From Embleya scabrispora DSM 41855 (GTDB taxonomy: Bacteria; Actinomycetota; Actinomycetes; Streptomycetales; Streptomycetaceae), in assembly GCF_000372745.1 (NCBI RefSeq), contig NZ_KB889563.1:143185-207184 (forward strand): a DNA stretch of 64,000 nt, read 5' to 3'. Both the position numbers and the translations under genes were made by a program. The first letter of the stretch is position 1. Each line of letters opens with the position of its first letter. Under the pieces are notes generated by a model, which was given only the letters and a program-made list of their open reading frames with translations, was not told the origin of the DNA and did no database searches. Shown one piece after another: positions 42,345 to 50,318 of this stretch.

Positions 42345-43351
42345 GCCACCACCTCCCTGTTGCCGGCTCGGCGGGCGTACAGGGCGACCGCGACGATGAT
42401 CACGACACCGCGCACGACGTTCTGGAAGAACGGGTCGACGCCGAGTTGGTTGAAGACGCTGTCGAGGACGGAGAGCATGAGGACACCACCGATGGTGCCC
42501 GCGACGCCGCCGCGACCACCCGCGAGCAGGGTGCCGCCGAGCACGACCGCCGCGATGGAGGTGAGGTCGTAGCGGGCCTCGGTGCCGGCCCACGGCGAGC
42601 CCGCGCCGAGCCGCGACGCGAGGAAGAGGCCCGCGAGGCCCGCACAGACGGCGCAGAGCACGTGCGCGGCGATCACGACGCGGTGGGTACGCACGCCCGA
42701 CAGGCGCGCGGTCTGCTCGTCCCCGCCCACCGCGTACATGTGATAGCCGAGGCGGGTACGGCGCAGGACGAACCAGACGGCGACGCCGACCAGGAGGAGC
42801 AGGAACGCGGAGACGGGGATCGGCCCCACGCGGTCGTAGCCGAGGCGTTGGAAGGACTCGGGGACCTTCCCGGTGGGCCCCGAGTAGTTGTCCTCGATCC
42901 AACCGCGCAGGATGAAGCCGACGCCCAGGGTGGCGATGAAGGCGTTGACCTTGAATTTGGTGACGACGATCCCGTTGGCCAGGCCGACCGCCACGGAGAA
43001 CGCGAGGACGGCGGCGATCGCGGGCAGGATGTTGCCGTCCGCGCCGTCCATGGTCTCGGCGGCGACGAGCGTGGCGATGCTGATCAGGTACGCGACGGAC
43101 AGGTCGAGGGAACCGGTGAGGACGACGACGGTCTGGCCGACCGCGACCAGGCCCAGGACGACCGAGTTCTGAAGGATGCCCACCGTGTTGTCGAGGCTGA
43201 GGAATTCGCCTCCGCGCGCGGTGACGACGATCCAGCCCAACAGGGTCACGCCGGCGAGGGCCAGGTACACCACCGTGGTCGGGTCGGCGAGCCGGCTCGG
43301 GAGGACGAGTCTGCCGAGGGCCGTTCGCGGGGCAAGGGTTTGCGCGTTCAC
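42341..43351 (-). CDS. CUT2 sugar ABC transporter permease (first)
   Basis: This 336-residue inner-membrane subunit shows the same family motifs (GSLDLSVAYLISIATLVAAE, ANGIVVTKFKVNAFIATLGV, LTSIAAVVLGGTLLAGGRGG). Two distinct permeases, rather than a homodimer, form the channel. The start is a GTG overlapping the ATPase stop as GTGA, consistent with the coupling seen through the operon. Confidence 0.92.
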   Translation of the reverse strand: MNAQTLAPRTALGRLVLPSRLADPTTVVYLALAGVTLLGWIVVTARGGEFLSLDNTVGILQNSVVLGLVAVGQTVVVLTGSLDLSVAYLISIATLVAAETMDGADGNILPAIAAVLAFSVAVGLANGIVVTKFKVNAFIATLGVGFILRGWIEDNYSGPTGKVPESFQRLGYDRVGPIPVSAFLLLLVGVAVWFVLRRTRLGYHMYAVGGDEQTARLSGVRTHRVVIAAHVLCAVCAGLAGLFLASRLGAGSPWAGTEARYDLTSIAAVVLGGTLLAGGRGGVAGTIGGVLMLSVLDSVFNQLGVDPFFQNVVRGVVIIVAVALYARRAGNREVVA

Positions 43352-44862
43352 GCGGCGGCCCCCGTCGGTGGGCGCCCGGCGGTGGCAAGGCGCATTATTT
43401 CCTCCTCGGTCGGACCGGCGGGGAGTTCGCCGGCGATCCTGCCTTCGGACATGACGAGTACGCGATCACTCATGCCGATCACCTCGGGTAGCTCGGACGA
43501 GACCATGAGCACCGCCATGCCGTCGCGCGCCAGTTCGCGGACGAGGTCGTGGATGGCGGCCTTCGCGCCGACGTCGACGCCGCGCGTGGGCTCGTCGAAG
43601 ACGAGCACGCCGGGGCGGACTCCGAGCCACTTGGCGATGACGACTTTCTGTTGGTTGCCACCGGACAGGTACCGCACCTGCTGGTCCTCGCCTCGGGCGC
43701 GCAGCGCCACGCGGTCGAGCAGGTCGGCGACCGGGGGCGTGCGAGGTGAGCGGGGTGTACGAGGCGAGCGCAACAGTCGGGAGGACATGGCCCGTTCGAC
43801 GAGCATGGTGTTGTCCCGCACGGATTGGCGCAGCGCGAGTCCTTCGGCCTTGCGATCCTCCCCGACCAGGGCGATGCCCGCGCGGATCGCCTGGCGGGGG
43901 TTGCGCGGCCGCAGGTCCCTGCCGTCGACGCGCATGGTGCCGGTGGCGAACGGCGTCGCGCCGAACAGGGCGCGGGCCAAGGACGTGCGCCCCGATCCTT
44001 GGAGCCCGGCGATGCCGACGACCTGCCCCGCGCGCAGTTCGAGGTCGATGTCGGCGAGTTTCGCGTTGCCCGCGTTCCGCACGGCCAGGCGGACGTCGCC
44101 CACGTCGGCGGGATCGGCTCGCGGCGGGTAGTAGGCGCCGAGTTCACGGCCGACCATCAGGCGCACGATGTGGTCCTCGCGGGTGTCGGCCGTCGCGAGG
44201 GTCGCGACGCGCCTGCCGTCCTTGATCACGGTCACCCGTGCGGACAGGTCGAAGACCTCGCGCAGGCGATGGGAGATGTACAGAATCCCCAGTCCCCGTC
44301 CGGCGAGGCGGCGCACCAGCGCGTACAGCTTCTCCACCTCGTGGTCGGCGAGCGCCGCGGTGGGTTCGTCCATGATCAGGACGCGGGCGTCGGTGGAGAG
44401 CGCCTTGACGATCTCGACGACCTGCTGCTGGGCGACGGACAGGCGACGGGCCGGGGTGCGCGGGCCGAACGAGGTCTCGTCCAGTTCGGCGAGCAGCCGC
44501 GCGGTCCGTCGTTCCATCGCCGCGCGGTCGACGAGGCCGCGCCGCGTGGGCTCGCGGCCCAGGAACACGTTCTCGGCCACCGTGCGGTCGGGCAGCAGCG
44601 TGAACTCCTGGTGAATGATCCCGATTCCGGCGGCCTGGGCCTGTGCCGGGTGGGCGAACGTCACGGGCACGCCGTCGACGGTGATCGTTCCGGTGTCGGG
44701 GGTGTGGACACCGGCGAGCGTCTTCATCAGAGTCGACTTGCCGGCGCCGTTCTCGCCGACGACGGCGTGTACCTCGCCGCTCTCCACGTCGAGGTCGACG
44801 TCGTGCAGAACGCGAACGCCCAGGAATCCCTTGCTGATCCCGACCATGGACAGGAGGGTCAT
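43348..44862 (-). CDS. CUT2 sugar ABC transporter ATPase (double-domain)
   Basis: This 504-residue cytoplasmic ATPase has two fused nucleotide-binding domains, as in RbsA and MglA. The first has Walker A GENGAGKST at 36-44, LSVAQQQ and DEPTAALADHE. The second has a degenerate GLQGSGRTS, then LSGGNQQK and DEPTRGVDVG; one degraded site is normal for this class. A small arginine-, serine- and proline-rich insertion (LLRSPRTPRSPRTPPV) lies in the second domain. It overlaps both neighbours by 4 bp and energises import through the two downstream permeases. Confidence 0.94.
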   Translation of the reverse strand: MTLLSMVGISKGFLGVRVLHDVDLDVESGEVHAVVGENGAGKSTLMKTLAGVHTPDTGTITVDGVPVTFAHPAQAQAAGIGIIHQEFTLLPDRTVAENVFLGREPTRRGLVDRAAMERRTARLLAELDETSFGPRTPARRLSVAQQQVVEIVKALSTDARVLIMDEPTAALADHEVEKLYALVRRLAGRGLGILYISHRLREVFDLSARVTVIKDGRRVATLATADTREDHIVRLMVGRELGAYYPPRADPADVGDVRLAVRNAGNAKLADIDLELRAGQVVGIAGLQGSGRTSLARALFGATPFATGTMRVDGRDLRPRNPRQAIRAGIALVGEDRKAEGLALRQSVRDNTMLVERAMSSRLLRSPRTPRSPRTPPVADLLDRVALRARGEDQQVRYLSGGNQQKVVIAKWLGVRPGVLVFDEPTRGVDVGAKAAIHDLVRELARDGMAVLMVSSELPEVIGMSDRVLVMSEGRIAGELPAGPTEEEIMRLATAGRPPTGAAA

Positions 44863-46052
44863 CGGACACCGCCGACGGGCGCGGGGATCTTGTCGGTCTG
44901 TACGGGGACCCACCCGTTGCCGGTGTCCGCGCTCGTCTCGACGGCCGCGAGGACGCGCTGGACCTGAAGGCCGTCGGCGAACGAGGGCGCGGGGTCGGTG
45001 TGTTCGGCGATCGCGGTGAGCAGATCGGCGGCCTGATGGGTGAAGGTGTGCTCGTAGCCCAGTACGTGGCCCGGCGGCCACCAGGCGCCGGTGTAGGGGT
45101 GTTCGGGCTCGGTGACCAGGATGCGGCGGAAGCCGGCCGTGCGGGCGTCGTCCGCCCGGTCGTCGAACCACAGTTCGTTCATCGACTCGAAGTCGAACGC
45201 GATACTGCCGGCCGAGCCGTTGACCTCGATCCGCAGGCTGTTCTTGCGCCCGGTGGCGAAGCGAGTGGCCTCGAACGACGCGAGGCCGCCGCCGGAGAGG
45301 CGGCCGATGAACAGGGCCGCGTCGTCGACGCTGACGTCGCCGTGTACCGATCCGGCCTCCCCGAGCGGACGTTGGCGTACGAACGTCTCGGTGAGCGCGC
45401 TGACGCCGGTCAGAGATTGGCCGGTGACGAACTGGGCGGTGTCGATGATGTGCGCGCCGATGTCGCCGAGCGCGCCCGACCCGGCCTTCTCCTTTGCCAG
45501 GCGCCAAACGAGCGGGTACGAGGGGTCGACGATCCAGTCCTGGAGGTATTGAGCGCGCACGTGGCGAATCTCGCCGAGGCGTCCCTCGGCCACGAGTTCG
45601 CGGGCGAGCGTGAGAGCGGGAACCCTGCGGTAGTTGAACCCGACCATGGCGCGGACACCGTGGACTCGGGCGGCGTCGGCCGCGGCGGCCATGGCCTCGG
45701 CCTCGGCGACGGAGTTCGCGAGGGGCTTCTCGCACAGCACGTGCTTGCCCGCGGCGAGCGCGGCCACGGCGATCTCGGCGTGCGAGGCTCCGGGCGTGCA
45801 GATGTCGACGAGGTCGACGTCGTCACGGTCGAGCAGTTCGCGCCAGTCGGTGAGGGCGGTGGCCCAACCGAGTCTGCGGGCCGCCGTGGTCACGGCGGCA
45901 CGGTCGCGGCCGACCAACGCGGCCATCGCCGGGGCACGTGGCAGATCGAAGAACGCGCTCACGTTGCGCCACGCCTGGGAGTGGGCCCGGCCCATGAACG
46001 AGTAGCCGACCATGCCGATCCCGAGCGACGGTCGGTCGTGATGCGTCGTCAC
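44859..46052 (-). CDS. Gfo/Idh/MocA-family dehydrogenase
   Basis: This 397-residue NAD(P)-dependent enzyme starts with the Rossmann segment GIGMVGYSFMGRAHSQAWRN and has the EKP motif (KHVLCEKPLANSVAEAEAMA) and the active-site GDIGAHIIDTAQFV. It probably oxidises or reduces the sugar or cyclitol imported by the CUT2 system. The GTG at 46052 follows GAAGGGAAG; the longer frame upstream contains intergenic AT-rich sequence. It is the first gene of a 21-kb minus-strand run. Its promoter region (46053-46234) contains a dyad, CTCG and CGAG around TTT near 46123-46133, that could bind a regulator. Confidence 0.9.
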   Translation of the reverse strand: MTTHHDRPSLGIGMVGYSFMGRAHSQAWRNVSAFFDLPRAPAMAALVGRDRAAVTTAARRLGWATALTDWRELLDRDDVDLVDICTPGASHAEIAVAALAAGKHVLCEKPLANSVAEAEAMAAAADAARVHGVRAMVGFNYRRVPALTLARELVAEGRLGEIRHVRAQYLQDWIVDPSYPLVWRLAKEKAGSGALGDIGAHIIDTAQFVTGQSLTGVSALTETFVRQRPLGEAGSVHGDVSVDDAALFIGRLSGGGLASFEATRFATGRKNSLRIEVNGSAGSIAFDFESMNELWFDDRADDARTAGFRRILVTEPEHPYTGAWWPPGHVLGYEHTFTHQAADLLTAIAEHTDPAPSFADGLQVQRVLAAVETSADTGNGWVPVQTDKIPAPVGGVR

Positions 46053-46234
46053 AGAGTTGCTTCCCTTCGCTGCACAACCGCCCCTCTGCGGGCGCCGTTT
46101 GGCCAGGAATGTAGTCTCTTCCGCTCGTTTCGAGAAGAGTTGTCCCACAGAAAAACAAACTTCTTCCATTCACTGGACAAACGATTCGGTCGAGCGGATC
46201 CTTATCCCGATCTCCCCTGTCTGGAAAGGGAGTT

Positions 46235-46516
46235 GTGGCGGACCGTGCCAGGCAGGACCACTCGCGCCGACGAGTGGAGGCCATCCGCGAGATCGCGCGG
46301 TCGCCGCGCCGCCCGGCCCTCGTCGGGTTCGACGACTTCGAACTCGCCGACCTGCTGACGCCCGTGGTGGCAGGGGTGTCGCAGGACGCGTTCGGGCTCG
46401 GCGAGGCGGCTGCCCGACTCCTGTTCCGACGACTGGAAGGCGACAACGCACCGGTGCAGCACATCCCACCCGCGGGCCGGGCTCATCCCGCGCGGTTCCG
46501 GGGAGGTACGCCGTGA
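46235..46516 (+). pseudogene. C-terminal fragment of a LacI-family repressor
   Basis: The frame encodes RPALVGFDDFELADLLTPVV and AGLGEAAARLLFRRLE-like sequence (here FGLGEAAARLLFRRLEGDN), the end of a LacI effector domain. The DNA-binding domain and most of the sugar-binding domain are missing; the codons before the match have no counterpart. Its TGA overlaps the GTG of the following kinase fragment. It is divergent from the sugar operon, where an intact LacI gene would normally sit. Confidence 0.75.
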
Positions 46517-46725
46517 TCACCGTGGTGGGCCAGGCGCTCGTCGACCTCGGTTACGCGAACGGCCGCGCCCCGGCGGCGCATCCGGGCGGGAGCCCGGCCG
46601 ATGTCGCGGTGGGGCTCGGACGGCTGGGCGCGCCGGTCCGGCTGATCACGTGGGACCCGGACCCGACGGCGTCCGCGGCCGGCTCCGTGTGCCTGGGCGC
46701 GCGAGGGAACGGGTGGCCCGGGTAA
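46513..46725 (+). pseudogene. N-terminal fragment of a PfkB-family sugar kinase
   Basis: Starting at a GTG behind GGGGAGG, the product reads ITVVGQALVDLGY and then HPGGSPADVAVGLGRLGAPV, the opening of fructokinase/ribokinase-type enzymes with the sugar-binding GGSPANVA-like motif. After RLIT the sequence departs from the family and stops at 46725. About 240 residues, including the ATP site, are absent. Together with the LacI fragment it marks a deleted regulator-kinase pair. Confidence 0.75.
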
Positions 46726-46901
46726 TGGGGCAGGGTCGGCCCTGCCGGGTCTCGCTCAACTGAGCGTGACGAATGCTCGGGCTCGCCCGTTTTCGCTGAG
46801 GTCGCAGCGTTTCCGCAGGTCAGATGGCCCGTCCGTGTCGGGTGCTTGTCCTGCTGCCTACGATTCGGCTCGGGCGCGAGTGCGGCGTCCGGGATCCGCC
46901 G

Positions 46902-46928
46902 GAGCTCGCACGGTGTCCGTGCGAGCTC
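46902..46928 (-). terminator. Terminator after the beta-glucosidase gene
   Basis: A perfect 12-bp stem, GAGCTCGCACGG and its complement, closes a TGT loop 10 bp past the GH1 stop codon. Confidence 0.75.
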
Positions 46929-46938
46929 GGCGGGCGGC

Positions 46939-48273
46939 TCAGCCGCGCCGGGCGCGGATGAGGTCGCGATACCAGGCGAAGGACGCCTTCGGGGTGCGGA
47001 CCTGGGTGTCGTGGTCGACGTGGACGAGGCCGAAGCGCTGGTGGAAGCCCTCGGCCCATTCGAAGTTGTCCAGCAAAGTCCAGGTGAAGTAGCCCCGGAC
47101 GTCCACGCCTTGGGCCACGGCGGCATCGACGGCCCGGAGATGGGAGTCCAGGTAGTCGATACGGTCGAGGTCGGGGACGGTGCCGTCGGCGGTGACGACG
47201 TCCTCGACCGAACAGCCGTTCTCCGTGATGTAGACCGGCGGGAGCGTGGGGTAGCGCTCCTTGAGGCCGACGAGCAGTTCGCGCAGGCCGTCGGGGACGA
47301 CGGGCCAGTCGAAGGCGGTGCGGCGGTAGCCCTCGATGGGGGCCTCTTCGAACGGCAGACCCTCGGACGTCGGAGCCTGGATCCGGGTCGGGTTGTAGTA
47401 GTTGATGCCGAGCGCGTCCAAGGGGGCCGAGACGAGTTCGAGATCGCCGTCCCGGACGGAGCCGCCGAGGGTGGCGTCCGCGCCGTAGGCCGACAGGTCG
47501 GGGTATGTGCCCGTGAGGATCGGGTCGTTGAACAGGCGGTTGTGCAGGTTGTCGTACGCCTGCGCGGCGGCGCGGTCGGCGGGGGCCTCCGAGGCGGGCC
47601 ACACCGGGGTGCAGTTGTTGGCGATCATCGCCCGGAGGCCGCGTTCGCGCAGCTCCCTCAACGCCAGGCCATGACCGAGCAGTTGGTGGTGGGCGACCGG
47701 CAGGCAGTCGAGGAACAGGGTGCGGCCCGGCGCGTGGGTGCCGAGGCCGTAGCCCCAGACCATGTGGATGAACGGCTCGTTGAGTGTGATCCACTTTTGC
47801 ACGCGGTCGCCCAGCCTGTCGGCCACGATGGCGGAATAGTCGGCGAAGCGGTGCGCGGTGTCGCGGTTCAGCCAGCCGCCGTCGTCCTCGAGGCCCTGCG
47901 GGAGGTCCCAGTGGAACAGGGTCGGGACGGGCTCCACGCCGCGCGCGAGCAGGCCGTCGACCAAGCGGTCGTAGAAGTCCAGGCCCTGGAGGTTGACTTC
48001 ACCCTTGCCGGTCGGCTGGATCCGGGACCAGGCGATCGAGAAGCGGTATCCGGTGAGACCCGCCTCGGCCATCAGCGCGAGGTCCTCCTCGTACCGGTGG
48101 TAGTGGTCGCAGGCCACGTCACCGGTGTGCCCGTCACGGATCGTGCCGGGGCGGGCGGTGAAGGTGTCCCATACCGAGGGGCCGCGGCCGTCCTCCTTGG
48201 TGGCACCCTCGATCTGGTAGGACGCCGTCGAGGCGCCCCAGATGAAGTCCGCGGGTAGATGGTCCAGTGCCAT
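46939..48273 (-). CDS. GH1 beta-glucosidase
   Basis: This 444-residue cytoplasmic glycosidase has the family-1 opening FIWGASTASYQIEGA, the acid/base Glu166 in TLNEPF and the nucleophile Glu351 in YITENG. It hydrolyses beta-glucosides, beta-galactosides or related disaccharides taken up intact. AGGAGG precedes the ATG. A near-perfect 21-bp palindrome (48288-48308) sits 14 bp upstream of the start, between this gene and the divergent TetR gene, so repression by that regulator is likely. Confidence 0.95.
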   Translation of the reverse strand: MALDHLPADFIWGASTASYQIEGATKEDGRGPSVWDTFTARPGTIRDGHTGDVACDHYHRYEEDLALMAEAGLTGYRFSIAWSRIQPTGKGEVNLQGLDFYDRLVDGLLARGVEPVPTLFHWDLPQGLEDDGGWLNRDTAHRFADYSAIVADRLGDRVQKWITLNEPFIHMVWGYGLGTHAPGRTLFLDCLPVAHHQLLGHGLALRELRERGLRAMIANNCTPVWPASEAPADRAAAQAYDNLHNRLFNDPILTGTYPDLSAYGADATLGGSVRDGDLELVSAPLDALGINYYNPTRIQAPTSEGLPFEEAPIEGYRRTAFDWPVVPDGLRELLVGLKERYPTLPPVYITENGCSVEDVVTADGTVPDLDRIDYLDSHLRAVDAAVAQGVDVRGYFTWTLLDNFEWAEGFHQRFGLVHVDHDTQVRTPKASFAWYRDLIRARRG

Positions 48274-48287
48274 GTCCGACCTCCTAA

Positions 48288-48308
48288 AACATGAGTAGGA
48301 CTCATGTT
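48288..48308. promoter_or_regulatory. TetR operator 1 (GH1/TetR divergent gap)
   Basis: Perfect arms AACATGAGT and ACTCATGTT surround AGG. Almost the same palindrome recurs at 52388-52408 upstream of the alpha-galactosidase gene, at the same distance from the start codon. The TetR gene next to it is the evident binding protein. Confidence 0.75.
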
Positions 48309-48335
48309 AGTCCTCGTTGGTGGGATGATGAAAGC

Positions 48336-48977
48336 GTGAACCAAGATCGCACCGCGGGCACGACGCGCCGCCGCCCCGTCCAGAAGCGCAGCGCCGAACG
48401 ATTCAAACGGCTGTTGGACGCCTGTGCCGAACTCCTGGACGAGGTCGGCTACATCGCGCTGACCACCAAGGAGGTGGCCCGCAGAGCCGAGGTGCCCATC
48501 GGCACCCTGTACCAGTTCTTCTCCGACAAGGAAGGGCTGATCGGCGCACTCGCCGCCCGCAACCTGGACACCTTCCTCGAACGGGTCTCCGCCCGGCTGG
48601 AGCGCGAGAGGCCCGAAGACGTCTCGGGCATCGTGGAGGTGACCGTCGACGAGTTCGTCACCATGCGCCGGACGATCACCGGTTTCGGCGTGGTCGACTT
48701 CGGCGCGGAGGGCCGGGACCACACCCTCGACCCGGCCCTGGACAACAACGCCGCGGTCGCCGGACGGTTGCGCGGGCTGACCGCGACCCTGACCGGAGTC
48801 CGGGACGACACCGAACTGGAGATCGTCGTCCGAGTGGCCCTGGAGTGCGCGGACAGCGTGCTGAAACTGGCCTTCCGTACCGATCCGCAGGGCGACCCCC
48901 GGCTGATCGCCGAGTGCAAACGAGTTCTCGACAGCTATCTGAACGATCAAATCCGGTCACTGACAACAGGCGGGTGA
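48336..48977 (+). CDS. TetR-family regulator of the glycoside-utilisation genes
   Basis: This 213-residue regulator has a TetR DNA-binding domain at about 18-65 (LTTKEVARRAEVPIGTLYQF) and a helical ligand domain. The start is set at the GTG 48336; an in-frame ATG at 48291 would place the coding region over the operator and adds residues without family resemblance. It is divergent from the GH1 gene across operator 1 and probably represses itself, GH1 and the GH36-MFS operon, with a glycoside or its product as inducer. A TetR, rather than LacI, in charge of glycosidases is less common in streptomycetes. Confidence 0.88.
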   Translation: MNQDRTAGTTRRRPVQKRSAERFKRLLDACAELLDEVGYIALTTKEVARRAEVPIGTLYQFFSDKEGLIGALAARNLDTFLERVSARLERERPEDVSGIVEVTVDEFVTMRRTITGFGVVDFGAEGRDHTLDPALDNNAAVAGRLRGLTATLTGVRDDTELEIVVRVALECADSVLKLAFRTDPQGDPRLIAECKRVLDSYLNDQIRSLTTGG

Positions 48978-49055
48978 ACGACGGGCTCCGCTGCCACAAC
49001 ACACGAACGGCTGCTCCGACTCCGCACGGAACCGGACTTCCTTCGGGGCACGTGG

Positions 49056-50318
49056 CTAGCGGACGCTCCTGACCTTCCAGACCAGTACCCCGCCCAGCGC
49101 GGACATGGCCGCGGAGCACAGGAACAACGAGCGGTAGCCCCCCAGTTCGCCGAGCACGACCGAGGCGATCGGGGGGACCAGCACGTACGGCAGGGAAGCC
49201 ATCAGGTTGGCCAGGGCCATGTCCTTGCCCCGGTCCGCCGAGGCCGGGAGCACTTCGGTGACCAGGGCGGTATCGACGGCCAGGTACACGCCGTAGCCCA
49301 GACCCAGGATCACGGCCGCGACCAGCGTCATGGTCCAGGTGGGCGACAGGGCGAGCGGGATGGCGGCGACGGCCATCGTCAGGCCGCCGAGGCAGACCAG
49401 TACGCGGCGCTTGCCCAGTTTGTCGGAGAGCCAGCCGCTGAGGACGACCGTCGAGATCGTGGCCACGCAGTTGACGCCGATCACGATGAGCAGGCCATCG
49501 TCGGTGGATTGGCCGGGGAAGAGCCGCTCGTAGTGCAGGACGTCGTCCAGGAAGTACGGCATGTAAAGCGTGCCCAGGCCGTAGCCCAGGCCCATGACGA
49601 ACCGGGAGCCCATCGCCCAGACGAAGTCGGGATGCTCGCGCGGGCTGATCCGGTAGCCGTCCAGGAAGGTGCGCAGCGAGAACGGCTCGCGGTGGCCGTC
49701 GGGCAGCGGCGGGTCCTTCATGACGACCGCGAACAGCACGATCAGCAGCGGGAACGCGGCCATCAGCGCGTACTGCGCGGGAAACCCGGCGACGAGACCG
49801 AGCATCAGGCCGCCCGCGATCAGGCCGCCCGCCTGCGGGACCGTGGCCCAGCCCAGCACCACGCCGCGTTGCGCGACCGGGACCCGGTCGGGGATCACCG
49901 GGGCGAGCCCGGCACCGATGATCATGAAGCCGGAGGACAGCAGCAGAGTGCCGAGCGCGACCCCGACGACCGTTGTTTGCAGGCCGGTGTAGACCAGCGC
50001 CGCCATGCAGACCAGCGAGCCCGCGATCATCCACGGCCGGCGGCGGCCGAACCGGCCGGTGGTGCGGTCGCAGAGCGCGCCGGCCAGGGGCGCGATGACG
50101 ATTCCCGAGATCGCGCCCATCATGCTGACCCAGGCGTAGCTGTCGACCTTTCCCGCCGGGTCGATCCGGGCGATCTGGTCGGGCATCAGGAACGTGGTCG
50201 GCACCTGCATCGGGACGTACATCCCGACGTTGGCCAGGACGTACAGGACGACCCAGCCGGGGCCGACCTTGCGGGTCGGCTCGGCGAGGGCCTCGGGCCG
50301 TGCGGGGGCGAGGGTCAT
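49056..50318 (-). CDS. MFS transporter, glycoside/cation symporter-like
   Basis: This 420-residue protein has twelve predicted helices and motifs typical of sugar-transporting MFS/GPH-like carriers (GAISGIVIAPLAGALCDRTT, then GRFGRRRPWMIAGS). It should import the oligosaccharides cleaved by GH36 and GH1. Its ATG overlaps the GH36 stop as ATGA, so the two are one operon under operator 2. It ends 79 bp from the converging TetR gene. Confidence 0.88.
   Translation of the reverse strand: MTLAPARPEALAEPTRKVGPGWVVLYVLANVGMYVPMQVPTTFLMPDQIARIDPAGKVDSYAWVSMMGAISGIVIAPLAGALCDRTTGRFGRRRPWMIAGSLVCMAALVYTGLQTTVVGVALGTLLLSSGFMIIGAGLAPVIPDRVPVAQRGVVLGWATVPQAGGLIAGGLMLGLVAGFPAQYALMAAFPLLIVLFAVVMKDPPLPDGHREPFSLRTFLDGYRISPREHPDFVWAMGSRFVMGLGYGLGTLYMPYFLDDVLHYERLFPGQSTDDGLLIVIGVNCVATISTVVLSGWLSDKLGKRRVLVCLGGLTMAVAAIPLALSPTWTMTLVAAVILGLGYGVYLAVDTALVTEVLPASADRGKDMALANLMASLPYVLVPPIASVVLGELGGYRSLFLCSAAMSALGGVLVWKVRSVR

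Noticed and set aside
48291-48335. ATG at 48291 as the TetR start
   Set aside because: It lies inside the operator and the added residues do not resemble TetR N-termini.
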